A DNA stretch of 64,000 bases from Legionella gratiana (GCF_001467695.1 NZ_LNYE01000029.1:617769-681768); one strand, 5' to 3'; numbered from the stretch's first letter, positions 36,899 to 46,950 are shown. The notes: generated from the letters alone by a model not told the origin. Made by a program: numbers and translations.

Positions 36899-37921
36899 CT
36901 ATAAAGTCAGAATTATTGACGCACCAAAATCTCCTCCATTCGAAAAGGTTCCCAATGCTACACGATCACCTGCACGTAATCGCTTTATTTCTAAGGCATC
37001 AGCCAGGGTAACGGAGATTGAACCTGAAAACAGATTTCCGTATTTTTTCAGAGTATCATGCGCCTGCTTATCTTCAATACCTATTCGTTCCCTCCAGGAG
37101 CGAATAAAAAACTCATTAGGCTGATGCGTGATGAAACAATCCACTTCATTAATCGCCAGGCTCGCTTGTTTCAAAGCTTCTGCAATCATATTGGGAACAA
37201 TACTCAGTGCGTTGCTTCTGATTTGATCCAGCAACTCTTTGGTAAAATTAACTGTAATAGGCCCGCAACCGCGTTCCCAATAATTGTAAAAAACACCCCC
37301 CACCATATCCGGCTCAAAACGCATTAATCCGTAATTTTGACCAAAAGAGCGTTCGCATACTGCCAAAATCGAATCCCTATTATCAAGCCGCATTAAAGCA
37401 GCGGTAGCTCCATCACCCAATACAAAGGAGCGCGGAGACTTTTGAAACTCGGGTAAACGCGAAATAAAATTGGTCACCGTAAGAACAGCCACATTGCGTG
37501 CCTGTCCGGATTTTATGTAAGACGCCGCTGTGCGTAGTCCTGTTATAAACGAACAGCAACTGGTATCAATATGAATAAAACTGGCCTGTTTTGCGCCGGT
37601 CCGAAATTGTACCGTGGAAGCAATACCTGGCCAGAAACTGTCATTAAAGATGCAGCTAATAAGTATCAAATCCAGCTTATCGGCCGCTAATCCAGTTTCG
37701 TGCAATAATTTTTTTAAAACACATTCCCCCAGATCAGCAGAACTGTAATCGGGGCTAGCAAAACGCCGTTCCTCAACCCCTTTAAAAAACGGGTTATCAA
37801 TCAGGGCATCCTGTTCCGGCGAGAGAACACCTTCGTTTATCAACTGCTGCATCAATTGTGCGTTATTAATTATTCGCTCTGGCATGTAATGGACAACATG
37901 TACCAATCTGGCTTTTTTCAT
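36899..37921 (-). CDS. 3-oxoacyl-ACP synthase III (KAS III) homologue in a biosynthetic cassette
   Basis: Thiolase-fold condensing or acyl-transfer enzyme. The catalytic triad is visible: Cys123 in DTSCCSFITG (Cys122 is next to it), His266 in THQPNEF and Asn296 in YGNLFSGSI. Length (340) is usual for FabH. It overlaps the ThDP-enzyme stop by four bases (ATGA), so it is not the housekeeping fabH, which normally sits among plsX/fabD genes. It could condense an acyl thioester with a product of the ThDP enzyme, or transfer an acyl group like CerJ-type homologues. Third gene of a three-gene operon. Confidence 0.85.
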   Translation of the reverse strand: MKKARLVHVVHYMPERIINNAQLMQQLINEGVLSPEQDALIDNPFFKGVEERRFASPDYSSADLGECVLKKLLHETGLAADKLDLILISCIFNDSFWPGIASTVQFRTGAKQASFIHIDTSCCSFITGLRTAASYIKSGQARNVAVLTVTNFISRLPEFQKSPRSFVLGDGATAALMRLDNRDSILAVCERSFGQNYGLMRFEPDMVGGVFYNYWERGCGPITVNFTKELLDQIRSNALSIVPNMIAEALKQASLAINEVDCFITHQPNEFFIRSWRERIGIEDKQAHDTLKKYGNLFSGSISVTLADALEIKRLRAGDRVALGTFSNGGDFGASIILTL

Positions 37922-39606
37922 GTTTTGATGCTCCTGAAGCGTTGTAAAAATGGTACAAAAGGTGGAATTTCATGATAATCAAGATTAATCGATAACAATG
38001 CCGGTAAACGATAATCAGCCAGATCCAGTAAATGTCGGCGTAAATCACTTCGAGAATTAACATCGTGACTGTAAAATCCAGGAAACATATGCGCCATCCC
38101 AGTGCCATATTGACTTTTTTCAAATACATTGGCTTCGGTTTTTCCGCTTAAGTACAAGCGATCCCGGTCATAGCACATCGCATGGGCGTTGTTGTTAAAC
38201 ACGATGAAACGTATAGGCAAGCCATACTGAATGGCGGTGTGTATTTCCATACCATGCATCAGTAAGGCTCCATCACCCAGAACACACCACGTACGTTGCC
38301 CGCTTTTCAAGCAACTACCAATGCTCGCACCCAATGCATAACCCATCCCCCCCATGCCCAGAGCGATCGCGAAAAAAGACGCGCCTTTCAAATAATGAAT
38401 GGCCGCTCCACCTGTATTTCCTGCATCAGCAAATACAATATCCTCATGATGAATTGCTTGATTAAGTAATGAAAAAACCGATTCAAAACACAGTTCACAG
38501 CTTTCAATTGAATCAAAATAATTGGTTTTTTCATAAATAAGGCCAGAGTTCGTCACCATTAGGCTGTCACTAACGGGTAATTGCTCTGTTAATGTTTGCA
38601 AATTAGTTTTCAATCCACCACTCAAAATATGGACATACTGTCCATTATTGGAGAAGTCATAGCAAGGAGCACTGGTATTCAAGTAAATAATTGTTTTTGA
38701 ATCCAGATAAGGCTCTAGACCCAGGCGGCTCATTAACTGTAAACGCGTTCCGATAACGATGATCGTTCGGGATACTCGGGCTGCTTCGAGCACTGAATTA
38801 TGTCCGGCGATACCACTTACACCAACAAATCGTGACGATTCGTTGCTCCAGGCTGATTTTGCCTCTGGAGTGACAGCCACCCGAGCATTCAATCGCTCAA
38901 CCAATTTACATAGGTCATTCTCTAAGTTCTGACGATGTATTTCTTCACCAACTAAAATCAGCACTGATCCCTTTGACTTGTTACATATCTGTAACAGTGT
39001 CTCCAGTAGGGTAGAATCGCAAGTCTCATCACATGCTACGATTGGGATTTGGATTCCTATTTCCGGTTTTTCAGCTAGATGTTGCATTTGTAAATTTTTC
39101 GGGATCAGCAAAATAGAGGTACCAAACGGTGGTGTGAGCGCCTGTCTAATAGCTTGCTGCAATTGCTGCGGAAAATCATCCACCGACTGCACCCAGGCAA
39201 AATATTTGGATGCCAAAGCCGAAAACAAATCCTCTCCTCGCAAACTGCCGTTCAAGCCACTGGAATCCTGAAACGCCCCTTTACCTTCCAAACTCTGCGG
39301 TGGCATCCCTACTATGGCTAATACGGGTTGTTCGGATGCCAGAGACTCGCCAAGAGCAGGAACCAGATTCAAAGCGCCACCTCCGGAAGTACTCATCACC
39401 ACACCCAAAGAACGAGACACTCGACTGTAACCATCAGCCATACAACCGGCTGAAAACTCATGCTTGGCCAGGATAAAACGTAAAGGCAAATCAAGTCTTG
39501 CAATAGAATCTAGAATGTCCTCAATATTAGCGCCACTTACTCCAAACACATGGCTTACTCCGTTTTCATAAAGATAGCGAATCAGATAATCAGCTAGAGT
39601 CATCAT
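37918..39606 (-). CDS. Thiamine-diphosphate-dependent enzyme (acetolactate synthase/decarboxylase superfamily)
   Basis: A 562-residue protein with all three domains of the family: Pyr domain with Glu50 in AKHEFSAGCMADGYSR, central domain, and PP domain with the ThDP motif starting GDGALLMHG (Asp445) and ending at NNN (471-473). It makes C-C bonds through acyl anions (acyloins, acetolactate) or decarboxylates 2-oxo acids. No FAD-specific motif or small regulatory subunit is present, so it is not the housekeeping IlvB. It is joined by four-base overlaps to the SRPBCC gene upstream and the KAS III gene downstream, implying one pathway. Local GC content is visibly higher than nearby effector genes. 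Confidence 0.88.
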   Translation of the reverse strand: MMTLADYLIRYLYENGVSHVFGVSGANIEDILDSIARLDLPLRFILAKHEFSAGCMADGYSRVSRSLGVVMSTSGGGALNLVPALGESLASEQPVLAIVGMPPQSLEGKGAFQDSSGLNGSLRGEDLFSALASKYFAWVQSVDDFPQQLQQAIRQALTPPFGTSILLIPKNLQMQHLAEKPEIGIQIPIVACDETCDSTLLETLLQICNKSKGSVLILVGEEIHRQNLENDLCKLVERLNARVAVTPEAKSAWSNESSRFVGVSGIAGHNSVLEAARVSRTIIVIGTRLQLMSRLGLEPYLDSKTIIYLNTSAPCYDFSNNGQYVHILSGGLKTNLQTLTEQLPVSDSLMVTNSGLIYEKTNYFDSIESCELCFESVFSLLNQAIHHEDIVFADAGNTGGAAIHYLKGASFFAIALGMGGMGYALGASIGSCLKSGQRTWCVLGDGALLMHGMEIHTAIQYGLPIRFIVFNNNAHAMCYDRDRLYLSGKTEANVFEKSQYGTGMAHMFPGFYSHDVNSRSDLRRHLLDLADYRLPALLSINLDYHEIPPFVPFLQRFRSIKT

Positions 39607-40271
39607 AAAAAACCTTGATGGGATGCTTTAAAACGAAACTCCAAAATACGTTTCAGATTATTCATCTCAATTTTATGGATGGCATCAAATTGATGCCAAA
39701 AATCTCCCACCCAGGATCGATTGGTTTGTTCTTGTCCCTTTTTAATGTAGTCAGGTAAATGGGCTGTTTTTCGATCATAATAAGGGTGCTTACAATTGGT
39801 CCAAAGCACCACAGTTCCTGGTTTATTTAGAGTTGGCTTAGCATCAATAAAACGAAAATAATAACGCATCCACAATTCAAGCGCTTGATCCCAAGCACAC
39901 AAATAATCAACCACTCCTGAATCAGGGTAGGCGCATACTTTAGTATAAACAAAGGTTTGTTTACCTAGGCGCTCTTCCGAACGCCATACACCACCGCCAA
40001 TGTATTCAAAATTCCTCATGCTGAAGGTCCATTCATTGAGACTTAAAACATTGGAGCAATATTCAAAAGCCATCTCGGGCGGACATTCAATGTACGCACC
40101 TAATTGACAAAATTGCCCAAAGATATCCTCGTGGGGGTAAACGTCCAGAGTCATATCCGACATCAAACGGGTGATCGCATCCAGATCATGATTTTCATTA
40201 GTAATAAGGCCTGGGATGGTTTTGACATCGATACCACAAGAAAGCAAATCGTTTGTTTTATTGTCAGACAT
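39603..40271 (-). CDS. SRPBCC/START-like protein, first gene of the KAS III/ThDP cassette
   Basis: A 222-residue protein. Strand patterns such as FCQLGAYIECPPEMAFEYCS, LNEWTFSMRNFEYI and LWMRYYFRFIDA fit the SRPBCC helix-grip fold used by polyketide cyclases and lipid-binding proteins; this is a judgement by eye. The ATG at 40271 follows AAGGAG by seven bases. Its stop overlaps the start of the ThDP gene (TGATGA). As a partner of a condensing enzyme it might act as cyclase/aromatase or hold the hydrophobic product. Confidence 0.65.
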   Translation of the reverse strand: MSDNKTNDLLSCGIDVKTIPGLITNENHDLDAITRLMSDMTLDVYPHEDIFGQFCQLGAYIECPPEMAFEYCSNVLSLNEWTFSMRNFEYIGGGVWRSEERLGKQTFVYTKVCAYPDSGVVDYLCAWDQALELWMRYYFRFIDAKPTLNKPGTVVLWTNCKHPYYDRKTAHLPDYIKKGQEQTNRSWVGDFWHQFDAIHKIEMNNLKRILEFRFKASHQGFL

Positions 40272-40435
40272 GCTTCGCTCCTTAATAATCCACACGGATA
40301 ATTATAGACCATTAGATGTCGTTTCTTAGCTTCAAGCAGCATTCCAATGCATTTGTACAAAAACCACTATAAATTCTTGCGCAGTAGGCATCGATTTGAT
40401 AATTTTTCATCAAAGCTGTTGAATGAGATGGACCT

Positions 40436-41968
40436 ATGAACCCAAGACATGAAGACAATAGTGTTGTTTTAGAAATGCAAGCAATATCACGCGAAACTCA
40501 TTCAGCATATGAACGAGAGTCGAGTGTCACTTCTTTGCCAAATTATCACACTTTTGAACCAACCGATTTTGCAAATGCCATCCTGTCTAATACTCACTCT
40601 TTCACTGCCTTGCTTACCCGTTACCTGCCTTCGCCCTCCTCGTTAACCCGCTATTTCCCTTCTTGGTCAACCTTAGCTTATGGTAGTGCTGCTTTTGTGA
40701 CTACACTCCCCTTTTTACCCTATGTGTTGACAAAGACTCCTGCTTCACTAGGGGCCGATTGGTGGGCCGGTATGGATCTGAATACTCAATTATATCTGAT
40801 TGGTTCTGCAGCTATTTTTCTCGCTGTGGGTACGGGAACGCGTTTTAATTATTATCAGCACATGATGGAAAGCTTAAAAAAAATTGCTGGAAGCTTCTGT
40901 ATCAGTGTCAGCAATTTTTTATCGAACTCCACCATCATGCTGATCTCAACCATTTCCGCCATACCTTCAGGAGCAATGGGATATTATGCTGCCAGCTGGG
41001 CCCCACAAGCCTTATCCAGTTTTTCTGCTTTATCCAGTTTTTGCATGACCTCTGCCGTACGCCTGGTCTTCCTACCAAATTTCTTTACCCTGATTAAAAA
41101 TAAATTTGATGAAGACAGACAATTTCAGAAACAAATCATAGCGCAATTAAGTCTTATTAATAAGCAGCATCCTGATGCATTAACATGGATAGGCCCAGCG
41201 GATCAAACCTTTGATGAGGCATTAATTCAAAATAAGTTAGAACAATTTTACCAACAACTGGTAGAGCATCCTGATTTATTAGCACCATTTTGCTCTACTC
41301 GTCTTAGTGAATTTATGACTTTTCTAACCACGACAAGTACTGGTGCTTGGTTAAGCGCTGCATTTTTTATATTTTGCAGTCAAGCTGGGTATGATGGTTT
41401 CAAACTGATCTGCCAACTCTTGTTAGACAATTGCTCCATAGATGAACTGCATTATGCGGCTAAACTAGCCATTGCCATCATTCCTGGAATCACGGCGGGT
41501 ATGGTGGCCTTCATGTCAGGATTTGAATTTCCCGATCACGTTGTGGGAAACGCTTTTGCCCACATCAAACAAAAGCCTGTTGATCTGCTCAAAGCATTGT
41601 TACTCATCGGCTGTTGCAGCATCACTGCCCTAGGGCTAAAAAATGCAGCTGAAAGTCTTGCAGCACATCCTAATTTATTCAACTTAGCACCGAATGGCAC
41701 TGATCCGTGGGAGTACCTCTATTATGCATTCTACGTGTATGGAAATTATGGGACAGGAATAGTATTGGATTTAACTGCTTGCACCAAACTATTAGGATTA
41801 ATCCAAAATATTTATCCGACTTCTGCAGATAATATGGTTACTTGGTTAGAACAAAACTCATTGTCGCATGAAGCCATCAGTGCATTAAAACAGCACGGAT
41901 TTTTCAATCATAGAGAGGGAGTATCTCCTCCTAGAAATGAACTTACCATCGAACCAACGTTACCCTAG
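40436..41968 (+). CDS. Large multi-spanning membrane protein (effector candidate)
   Basis: A 510-residue protein. A soluble N-terminus of about 60 residues is followed by membrane segments (AYGSAAFVTTLPFLPYVL, QLYLIGSAAIFLAVGTGT, FLSNSTIMLISTISAIPSGA, GAWLSAAFFIFCSQAGYDGF, LAIAIIPGITAGMVAFMSGF), about eight in all. The C-terminal 60 residues are soluble and Glu/Pro-rich. No transporter signature was recognised. Legionella encodes membrane-spanning effectors of this size, but a bacterial membrane role is equally possible. The ATG follows a weak GGAC. Confidence 0.6.
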   Translation: MNPRHEDNSVVLEMQAISRETHSAYERESSVTSLPNYHTFEPTDFANAILSNTHSFTALLTRYLPSPSSLTRYFPSWSTLAYGSAAFVTTLPFLPYVLTKTPASLGADWWAGMDLNTQLYLIGSAAIFLAVGTGTRFNYYQHMMESLKKIAGSFCISVSNFLSNSTIMLISTISAIPSGAMGYYAASWAPQALSSFSALSSFCMTSAVRLVFLPNFFTLIKNKFDEDRQFQKQIIAQLSLINKQHPDALTWIGPADQTFDEALIQNKLEQFYQQLVEHPDLLAPFCSTRLSEFMTFLTTTSTGAWLSAAFFIFCSQAGYDGFKLICQLLLDNCSIDELHYAAKLAIAIIPGITAGMVAFMSGFEFPDHVVGNAFAHIKQKPVDLLKALLLIGCCSITALGLKNAAESLAAHPNLFNLAPNGTDPWEYLYYAFYVYGNYGTGIVLDLTACTKLLGLIQNIYPTSADNMVTWLEQNSLSHEAISALKQHGFFNHREGVSPPRNELTIEPTLP

Positions 41969-41998
41969 GTTTTAGGATTCATTGCTATGGAAACAATA

Positions 41999-42066
41999 AG
42001 CGGTCACGGGGGATGGTGATCTTGGCCAGAGCGGACAGGTTCAACCTGAGCTCAAACATGACCGCT
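41999..42066. repeat. Short inverted repeat in a GC-richer intergenic patch
   Basis: AGCGGTCA (41999-42006) is inverted at TGACCGCT (42059-42066). The 60 bases between are clearly richer in G and C than the flanks. It could be the end of a decayed mobile element or a regulatory hairpin; no transposase motif is visible in any frame. Confidence 0.35.
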
Positions 42067-42206
42067 CTCTGATACGGGCCTGTTACTGGAAACAAAACCG
42101 GATTACTCCTATCGATCTACATTGCTATTTATCTAGATCAATTATTACTGGGCAAATTTTGCAAACACTGTCTATATTTAATAATAAAATACAAGTAACA
42201 ATAGAT

Positions 42207-44510
42207 ATGTTTACAAAAGAATTCTTAAATAAATATGCCCAGGAATTACAAACATATAAAAAAGCAACAAAAAACGATGCGGGCATTCCTTCTTATGTAC
42301 AAGGCATCACCAATAGCTTAAATGAGTTTTTTGACAAACAATCAGAGAATCTTAATGGAGATACTTTTAAAAGAATAGCTGAAGCCTCAAAAAATGGTGG
42401 AGACTTATTTACTGACTTAGAAGAAAAATCTGGAAAAAAACGAACTTGGACCACAGTTTTTACAATTGGTGCATTAGCAAAACTCCGTAAAGAAAAAATA
42501 ATAAAGGATAGCCCCGAACAAGAACATCTAGATAAAATCATTGATGGGTTGAATCAAGGTTGGGTTGAGGGATTTGGCGGTTTATCCCTGAGTGGCATAT
42601 CAATTAATAAGGAAGTGATGAATAAATTATTAGGTGGCATAGAAGGATGGGTTAAAAGTATGGAGCCTAATAAGCCTAGTCCTGGAGAGTTTTCTAAAAC
42701 TGTTATCGCAGCGATTACATTAGTCAACCTATTAGAAACGAAGCTCATTGAAAATAAAGCAAGAGTTGAGAATATACTTCCAGATGCATTTACATCTCTA
42801 GCTGAAACGAAAAAGGAACTCCTACTAAAAGCACCTCAATTAGCTATTAGTTATCTTGCACAAGATGACCGTTTATTATCTGAGCTTCTTACTCAACAAC
42901 CCGAAGTTGCTCTAAACCTTTTTAAGGAAAAACCGTCTCTTATTGGCTCTCTATCCCTTATTGCGCGTATACCAGACACTTTTGCTAAATTTTTAGGAAA
43001 TAATTCAGAATTTGCTTTAGAGTTGCTGAGTAAGAGTACTGATTTAAAAGAGCAACAAAGCTTTATCGTATCTGCTTTATTAAAAAGTAATCCCAAACAT
43101 ATTGAAACCTTATTGAATCATGCAGACTTAGTAAAACAAATAGTACAAGAGGATAGAGAACTAGTTCGATCGATACAAAGTTGGCTCGAATCAGAAGAGG
43201 CGCGATCAAAAAATCTGAAAGCTGTAGAAGAACTTATGGCGCCTTTTCAAGTTAAAACAACAGCAGATGTTTTAGCAAAATTAGGAACATCTCATGGTGC
43301 GGCTCCTAGCCTTAAATTCGCCTTAGAGAATATACAGCAAAAATATGATGAAGACAGAAAACCGCTACACGAGAAGCAAAAACGTCTCGCAATATTTTCT
43401 AAGTTTATAAATCAAAATCCATTAAATGCTGACCGATTTTGGATCAACTATCCTACCGAAGAAAAAATAAACCAGTTATGTGATGATCTTGGTTTAAAAC
43501 CCGATTCAACGCAACGAGAATTCCTATTAATTCATGTCAGCAGTTCCCTAGGTAGCTATTTAAATAAAACAATTAATCCATGGGGACCACCTAAACTTTC
43601 AGATATAGTGCACAGTGAAGAGATAAAAAGCGCTCATAATTTGGTTACAGAAGCACTCCAGCAGTCGCTCAATCCTTTTAAAACTCAACACAGCATAATT
43701 CAAAGCTTGGAGGAACAACTGGAGCAACTTGATCCTACTTTAAAAAAAATCTCCCTCGATGAATGGATTGGGAGTCAGCAACAATTTCAGCAATCAATCG
43801 AAGCTAGAGATAGTGCTAATCCAATGCAAGAGATTCAGAAACAAGCCCAGGCGTTAACTCAAGCATTAACGTGCTATCAAAAAGAATTAGATAGACTGAA
43901 TGCTATTGCCTCATCTATAAACAAACTTAAAGAGTCAGGGGTAGATGTTACAGAAATATCACGTTCTTTAGACCAATATGTTGAAGCGGTGTACCAACAA
44001 GGCGAAAAGCTCTATGGTGAAAAGCCAGAAAACTACAGTGATTTGAATATAACGCAAAAAATTGCTCATTTAAAGAATAAAATAGAAGAACAGATTAAAG
44101 CAACCGATACAATCAAAAACAAATTTAGTTGTCTACATAATGCGGCAATGGCCTATAATCAATTAAGTTATAAAACAGATATTAGTATCATTGACCATGC
44201 TAGAAATGTAATTAATAATTCAGGAGGCTTTATTCATTGGATTTTAAATAAATTTAGCTCCAGTTATAGAGAAACATTCCGTGCTCTTAAAGAAACAGTA
44301 ACGAGCTATGACAAACTTTCAGCGGCTCAGAAAAATGAAAGTGTACTCGAATGCGCCGCAAAAATTCGAGGCATATTACTAACAACACAAAGCAATAACG
44401 ATAAATTCATTACTATGAAGCAAGCGATACAAAATCTTCAACAACAATGCAGCTCAGCTCCCTTACTAATACACATTGAAGCCCAGCATAATCAAAAAAC
44501 TTCATCATGA
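42207..44510 (+). CDS. Large coiled-coil protein (effector candidate)
   Basis: A 767-residue, almost wholly helical protein with heptad-like Leu/Glu/Lys-rich stretches (NPFKTQHSIIQSLEEQLEQL, QAQALTQALTCYQKELDRLN) and no signal peptide or membrane span. Residues about 200-340 are made of short HEAT- or ankyrin-like helices (LLSELLTQQPEVALNLFKEK). The ATG 42207 (MFTKEFLNKY) is preferred; a TTG at 42159 is in frame without a ribosome site. Function unknown; architecture and context are compatible with a Dot/Icm substrate. Confidence 0.6.
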   Translation: MFTKEFLNKYAQELQTYKKATKNDAGIPSYVQGITNSLNEFFDKQSENLNGDTFKRIAEASKNGGDLFTDLEEKSGKKRTWTTVFTIGALAKLRKEKIIKDSPEQEHLDKIIDGLNQGWVEGFGGLSLSGISINKEVMNKLLGGIEGWVKSMEPNKPSPGEFSKTVIAAITLVNLLETKLIENKARVENILPDAFTSLAETKKELLLKAPQLAISYLAQDDRLLSELLTQQPEVALNLFKEKPSLIGSLSLIARIPDTFAKFLGNNSEFALELLSKSTDLKEQQSFIVSALLKSNPKHIETLLNHADLVKQIVQEDRELVRSIQSWLESEEARSKNLKAVEELMAPFQVKTTADVLAKLGTSHGAAPSLKFALENIQQKYDEDRKPLHEKQKRLAIFSKFINQNPLNADRFWINYPTEEKINQLCDDLGLKPDSTQREFLLIHVSSSLGSYLNKTINPWGPPKLSDIVHSEEIKSAHNLVTEALQQSLNPFKTQHSIIQSLEEQLEQLDPTLKKISLDEWIGSQQQFQQSIEARDSANPMQEIQKQAQALTQALTCYQKELDRLNAIASSINKLKESGVDVTEISRSLDQYVEAVYQQGEKLYGEKPENYSDLNITQKIAHLKNKIEEQIKATDTIKNKFSCLHNAAMAYNQLSYKTDISIIDHARNVINNSGGFIHWILNKFSSSYRETFRALKETVTSYDKLSAAQKNESVLECAAKIRGILLTTQSNNDKFITMKQAIQNLQQQCSSAPLLIHIEAQHNQKTSS

Positions 44511-44524
44511 AAGAATAAATTTAC

Positions 44525-45001
44525 ATGATTTTTGTCTGCCGCACTTGTAGTGAGCGTTTACCTCGATTAAAGTGCCTCTTAAATGAGTTAAAAAATATGT
44601 TGTTTTTTCACTTTATGGCTTCCAGAATGTCTTTAAAAAAATTTAGTGTCTACAGTGAACGATGTCCATCACATAATGTTCTTGAGGGAATTAGCGATAA
44701 ATGGTCAATTTTAGTAATTAACCTATTATTAAATCAAACTTACCGATTCGGGGAATTAAAACGTGAAATTGGTGGAATTTCTCCGAAAATGTTAGCACAA
44801 ACACTAAATAAATTAGAACGTTTCGGGTTTATTGAAAGAAAGTCTTTTCCAGTATTACCGATGAAAGTTGAATATTCATTAACAGCATTAGGTAAGGAAC
44901 TAGGTACTATTCTTAATTTACTTACAGCGTGGACCGAAAAAAATATGGATGCAATAATTACCGCTGAAAATAGATTTGCAGAAACACATGAATATCCATA
45001 A
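44525..45001 (+). CDS. HxlR-family winged-helix regulator
   Basis: The conserved HxlR core starts at CPSHNVLEGISDKWSILVIN, with the recognition region FGELKREIGGISPKMLAQTL and wing VEYSLTALGKEL. These regulators respond to aldehydes or other electrophiles through a conserved cysteine, here in ERCPSH. The true start is uncertain: ATG 44525 sits 14 bases after the previous gene's stop, and ATGs at 44597 and 44627 are closer to the family's usual N-terminus. The target gene is not clear from the neighbourhood. Confidence 0.85.
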   Translation: MIFVCRTCSERLPRLKCLLNELKNMLFFHFMASRMSLKKFSVYSERCPSHNVLEGISDKWSILVINLLLNQTYRFGELKREIGGISPKMLAQTLNKLERFGFIERKSFPVLPMKVEYSLTALGKELGTILNLLTAWTEKNMDAIITAENRFAETHEYP

Positions 45002-45101
45002 AATTATTCATAGGTGACCCAATAAAACCTTATTCTTGACTTACCTATTTAAATAGCCGTATGACATAAACGCATTCTGCCGCTATTTTTGCACCGCATC
45101 T

Positions 45102-45866
45102 TTAGGATGCAAAATCAAGTTTATAAATCTGATGAGATATGAACGCATTATTAACAAAAACTCGCCAATCAATAGAACACTTTAAGTGATCTGTATTAAT
45201 CAAATAATAACTATTTTTTCCATCTTTAGTTCGTAAACAAGAGGTTGATCCAGCGTGCAAGAGTATGCATTGTTCACCTTGATTTTTGGTAATTAATGCT
45301 AAATTGGCATAATGCAAATGACCAGTACATACAATATGAATAGGACTTTCTCTTAAATAATTTATAAATTCTTCCGCATTATTTAAGGGATGGTGCATTC
45401 CTGAAAAATATTTAAGGTTGTGATGGAAAAATAGAATATTTAATTGCGTTGAAGTATATGAAAAATGATTTTTTATACGCTCTAATGTCTTTTGGCTTAA
45501 CCGACCATCTTTAATCTGATATGGGGTAGCACTATTAACTCCCAGAATATTTACTTCTTTATTATTAAAACTGACCTCCAGCTGAGCAGAAATATACTTT
45601 TTGTATCGTTTAAATGGATATAAAAAACGGTAAATGGGATTACCTAATGGAATATCATGATTGCCTGGAACAACAAGCAGAGGAATAGTTAAGCGCTGCA
45701 AAAATCCTAATAATTGTTTATATTGCTCAGGACGCGCTCTCTGTGTTAAGTCCCCAGATATCATAATAACATCGGATTTCAATAAGGTTAGATCGTCCAG
45801 AAGAGATTCAATAATCATAGGATTATGCATTCCAAAGTGAAGATCGGAAATGTGTATTATTTTCAT
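45102..45866 (-). CDS. Calcineurin-like metallophosphoesterase
   Basis: A 254-residue phosphoesterase with the full set of dimetal motifs: DLHFG (Asp8, His10), SGDLTQ, PGNHDIP, FFHH and GHLH. The size and motif style are those of class III cyclic-nucleotide phosphodiesterase/ lipid phosphoesterase (CpdA-like) enzymes. Its ATG overlaps the stop of the diacylglycerol-kinase-like gene by four bases, so the two are coupled and probably act on the same phospholipid or nucleotide pool. Substrate not determined. Confidence 0.87.
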   Translation of the reverse strand: MKIIHISDLHFGMHNPMIIESLLDDLTLLKSDVIMISGDLTQRARPEQYKQLLGFLQRLTIPLLVVPGNHDIPLGNPIYRFLYPFKRYKKYISAQLEVSFNNKEVNILGVNSATPYQIKDGRLSQKTLERIKNHFSYTSTQLNILFFHHNLKYFSGMHHPLNNAEEFINYLRESPIHIVCTGHLHYANLALITKNQGEQCILLHAGSTSCLRTKDGKNSYYLINTDHLKCSIDWRVFVNNAFISHQIYKLDFAS

Positions 45867-46726
45867 GATGAACTTTTTAAAAGATTTAAAGAGCGCGGGA
45901 GTGTTCGATAATACAATGGAGTTTTTGTTTTGATCGTATCGCCATCTAGAGAGATAGTCACTTCTTTATCATTATTAAAATGAATTTCAATAGGATGTTT
46001 TGATTGAATTCTTTCAAAACAACTTTTACTGCAAAACATACTTTGTATTAGTTTAAATATTTGTATTTTTCCCTGTTTAAAATAATAAAGTCCAAGCAAA
46101 GCTTTTTGAAAATTCTCTCTTTTAATTGTTGCTGGGAACTGATAAGAATAGAGATTATTACTGACCATCAAAAAAGAAGTGTGTAAAGATAAATCGAGAT
46201 TTTTGCTTTTTACAGTTAAATTAAACACCGGATGCTTTTTTAAACTCTCAATGAACCCCGCTATATAACTTAACCATTTGTTATAGCTTTTATTATACTG
46301 CTCTCGTTTAACAGCAAATTTTGGATAAAAGCCAATGGAAGAGTTATTAATAAAAATAATATCATTGACCTCAGCTAAGTCGATTTTAATTGTATGAGAT
46401 TTTTGCAAACAAGCAACTAGCTCTTTAACACTACAAGGTAAATCGAGTTCCTTAGCAAAATGGTTAAAAGTTCCTAAGGGAATTACCCCTAAAATTATTG
46501 AAGTATGGGCGCAATAATGAGCTGCTGTTCGTATCGTCCCATCTCCGCCGCCAATCAAAATGATTTTATGTTCACTAATACATTTCTTTATCGTCGTTGG
46601 CAATTTTTTTGGTGTGGTCTCATAGAGAGTATAAGAAATATTCGCGTCTTTTAAACCATCGAGATAAAGTATCGCTTTAGCGGGATTATTGGCCATTTTA
46701 TTTATAATAACAGCAATAGTATCCAT
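45863..46726 (-). CDS. Diacylglycerol/sphingosine kinase family lipid kinase
   Basis: A 287-residue protein of the DAGK catalytic family (YegS/DgkB type). Signature GGGDGTIRTAA follows a helix after residue 55, with GTFNHFAKEL as the second conserved block and a C-terminal beta domain ending in LDGDTIK. It phosphorylates a lipid diol such as diacylglycerol or a sphingoid base; substrate cannot be read from sequence. It is translationally coupled to the metallophosphoesterase downstream. Soluble, probably acting at the inner membrane or in the host if translocated. Confidence 0.87.
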   Translation of the reverse strand: MDTIAVIINKMANNPAKAILYLDGLKDANISYTLYETTPKKLPTTIKKCISEHKIILIGGGDGTIRTAAHYCAHTSIILGVIPLGTFNHFAKELDLPCSVKELVACLQKSHTIKIDLAEVNDIIFINNSSIGFYPKFAVKREQYNKSYNKWLSYIAGFIESLKKHPVFNLTVKSKNLDLSLHTSFLMVSNNLYSYQFPATIKRENFQKALLGLYYFKQGKIQIFKLIQSMFCSKSCFERIQSKHPIEIHFNNDKEVTISLDGDTIKTKTPLYYRTLPRSLNLLKSSS

Positions 46727-46950
46727 CTATTCTCCTTTTACTGTTAGAAAAGAGAAATGCGAGTTCTTATGATTCCATTTTATTCAAGAGCTGCCTTATC
46801 ATTTAATTCTCATACCAGATGGATTAAAATCTGAAATAAATGATCTTCTATAAAGTAATAGATTTTTTTTTGAATTAGTCAATAATTTCGTTATAAATAA
46901 AATACATTTACTGTTTTTCAACCGTTCTAAAGTTCAATACTACGAAAAGT

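Noticed and set aside
36899..37921. Housekeeping fabH
   Set aside because: Gene overlap with a ThDP enzyme and absence of fab/plsX neighbours argue for a specialised role.
41999..42066. Insertion-sequence end based on the 8-bp inverted repeat
   Set aside because: Repeat is short, there is no matching target duplication and no transposase motif in any frame.
45096..45110. GCATC/GATGC hairpin as terminator of the phosphoesterase gene
   Set aside because: Only five base pairs, overlaps the stop codon and is not followed by a T-run.
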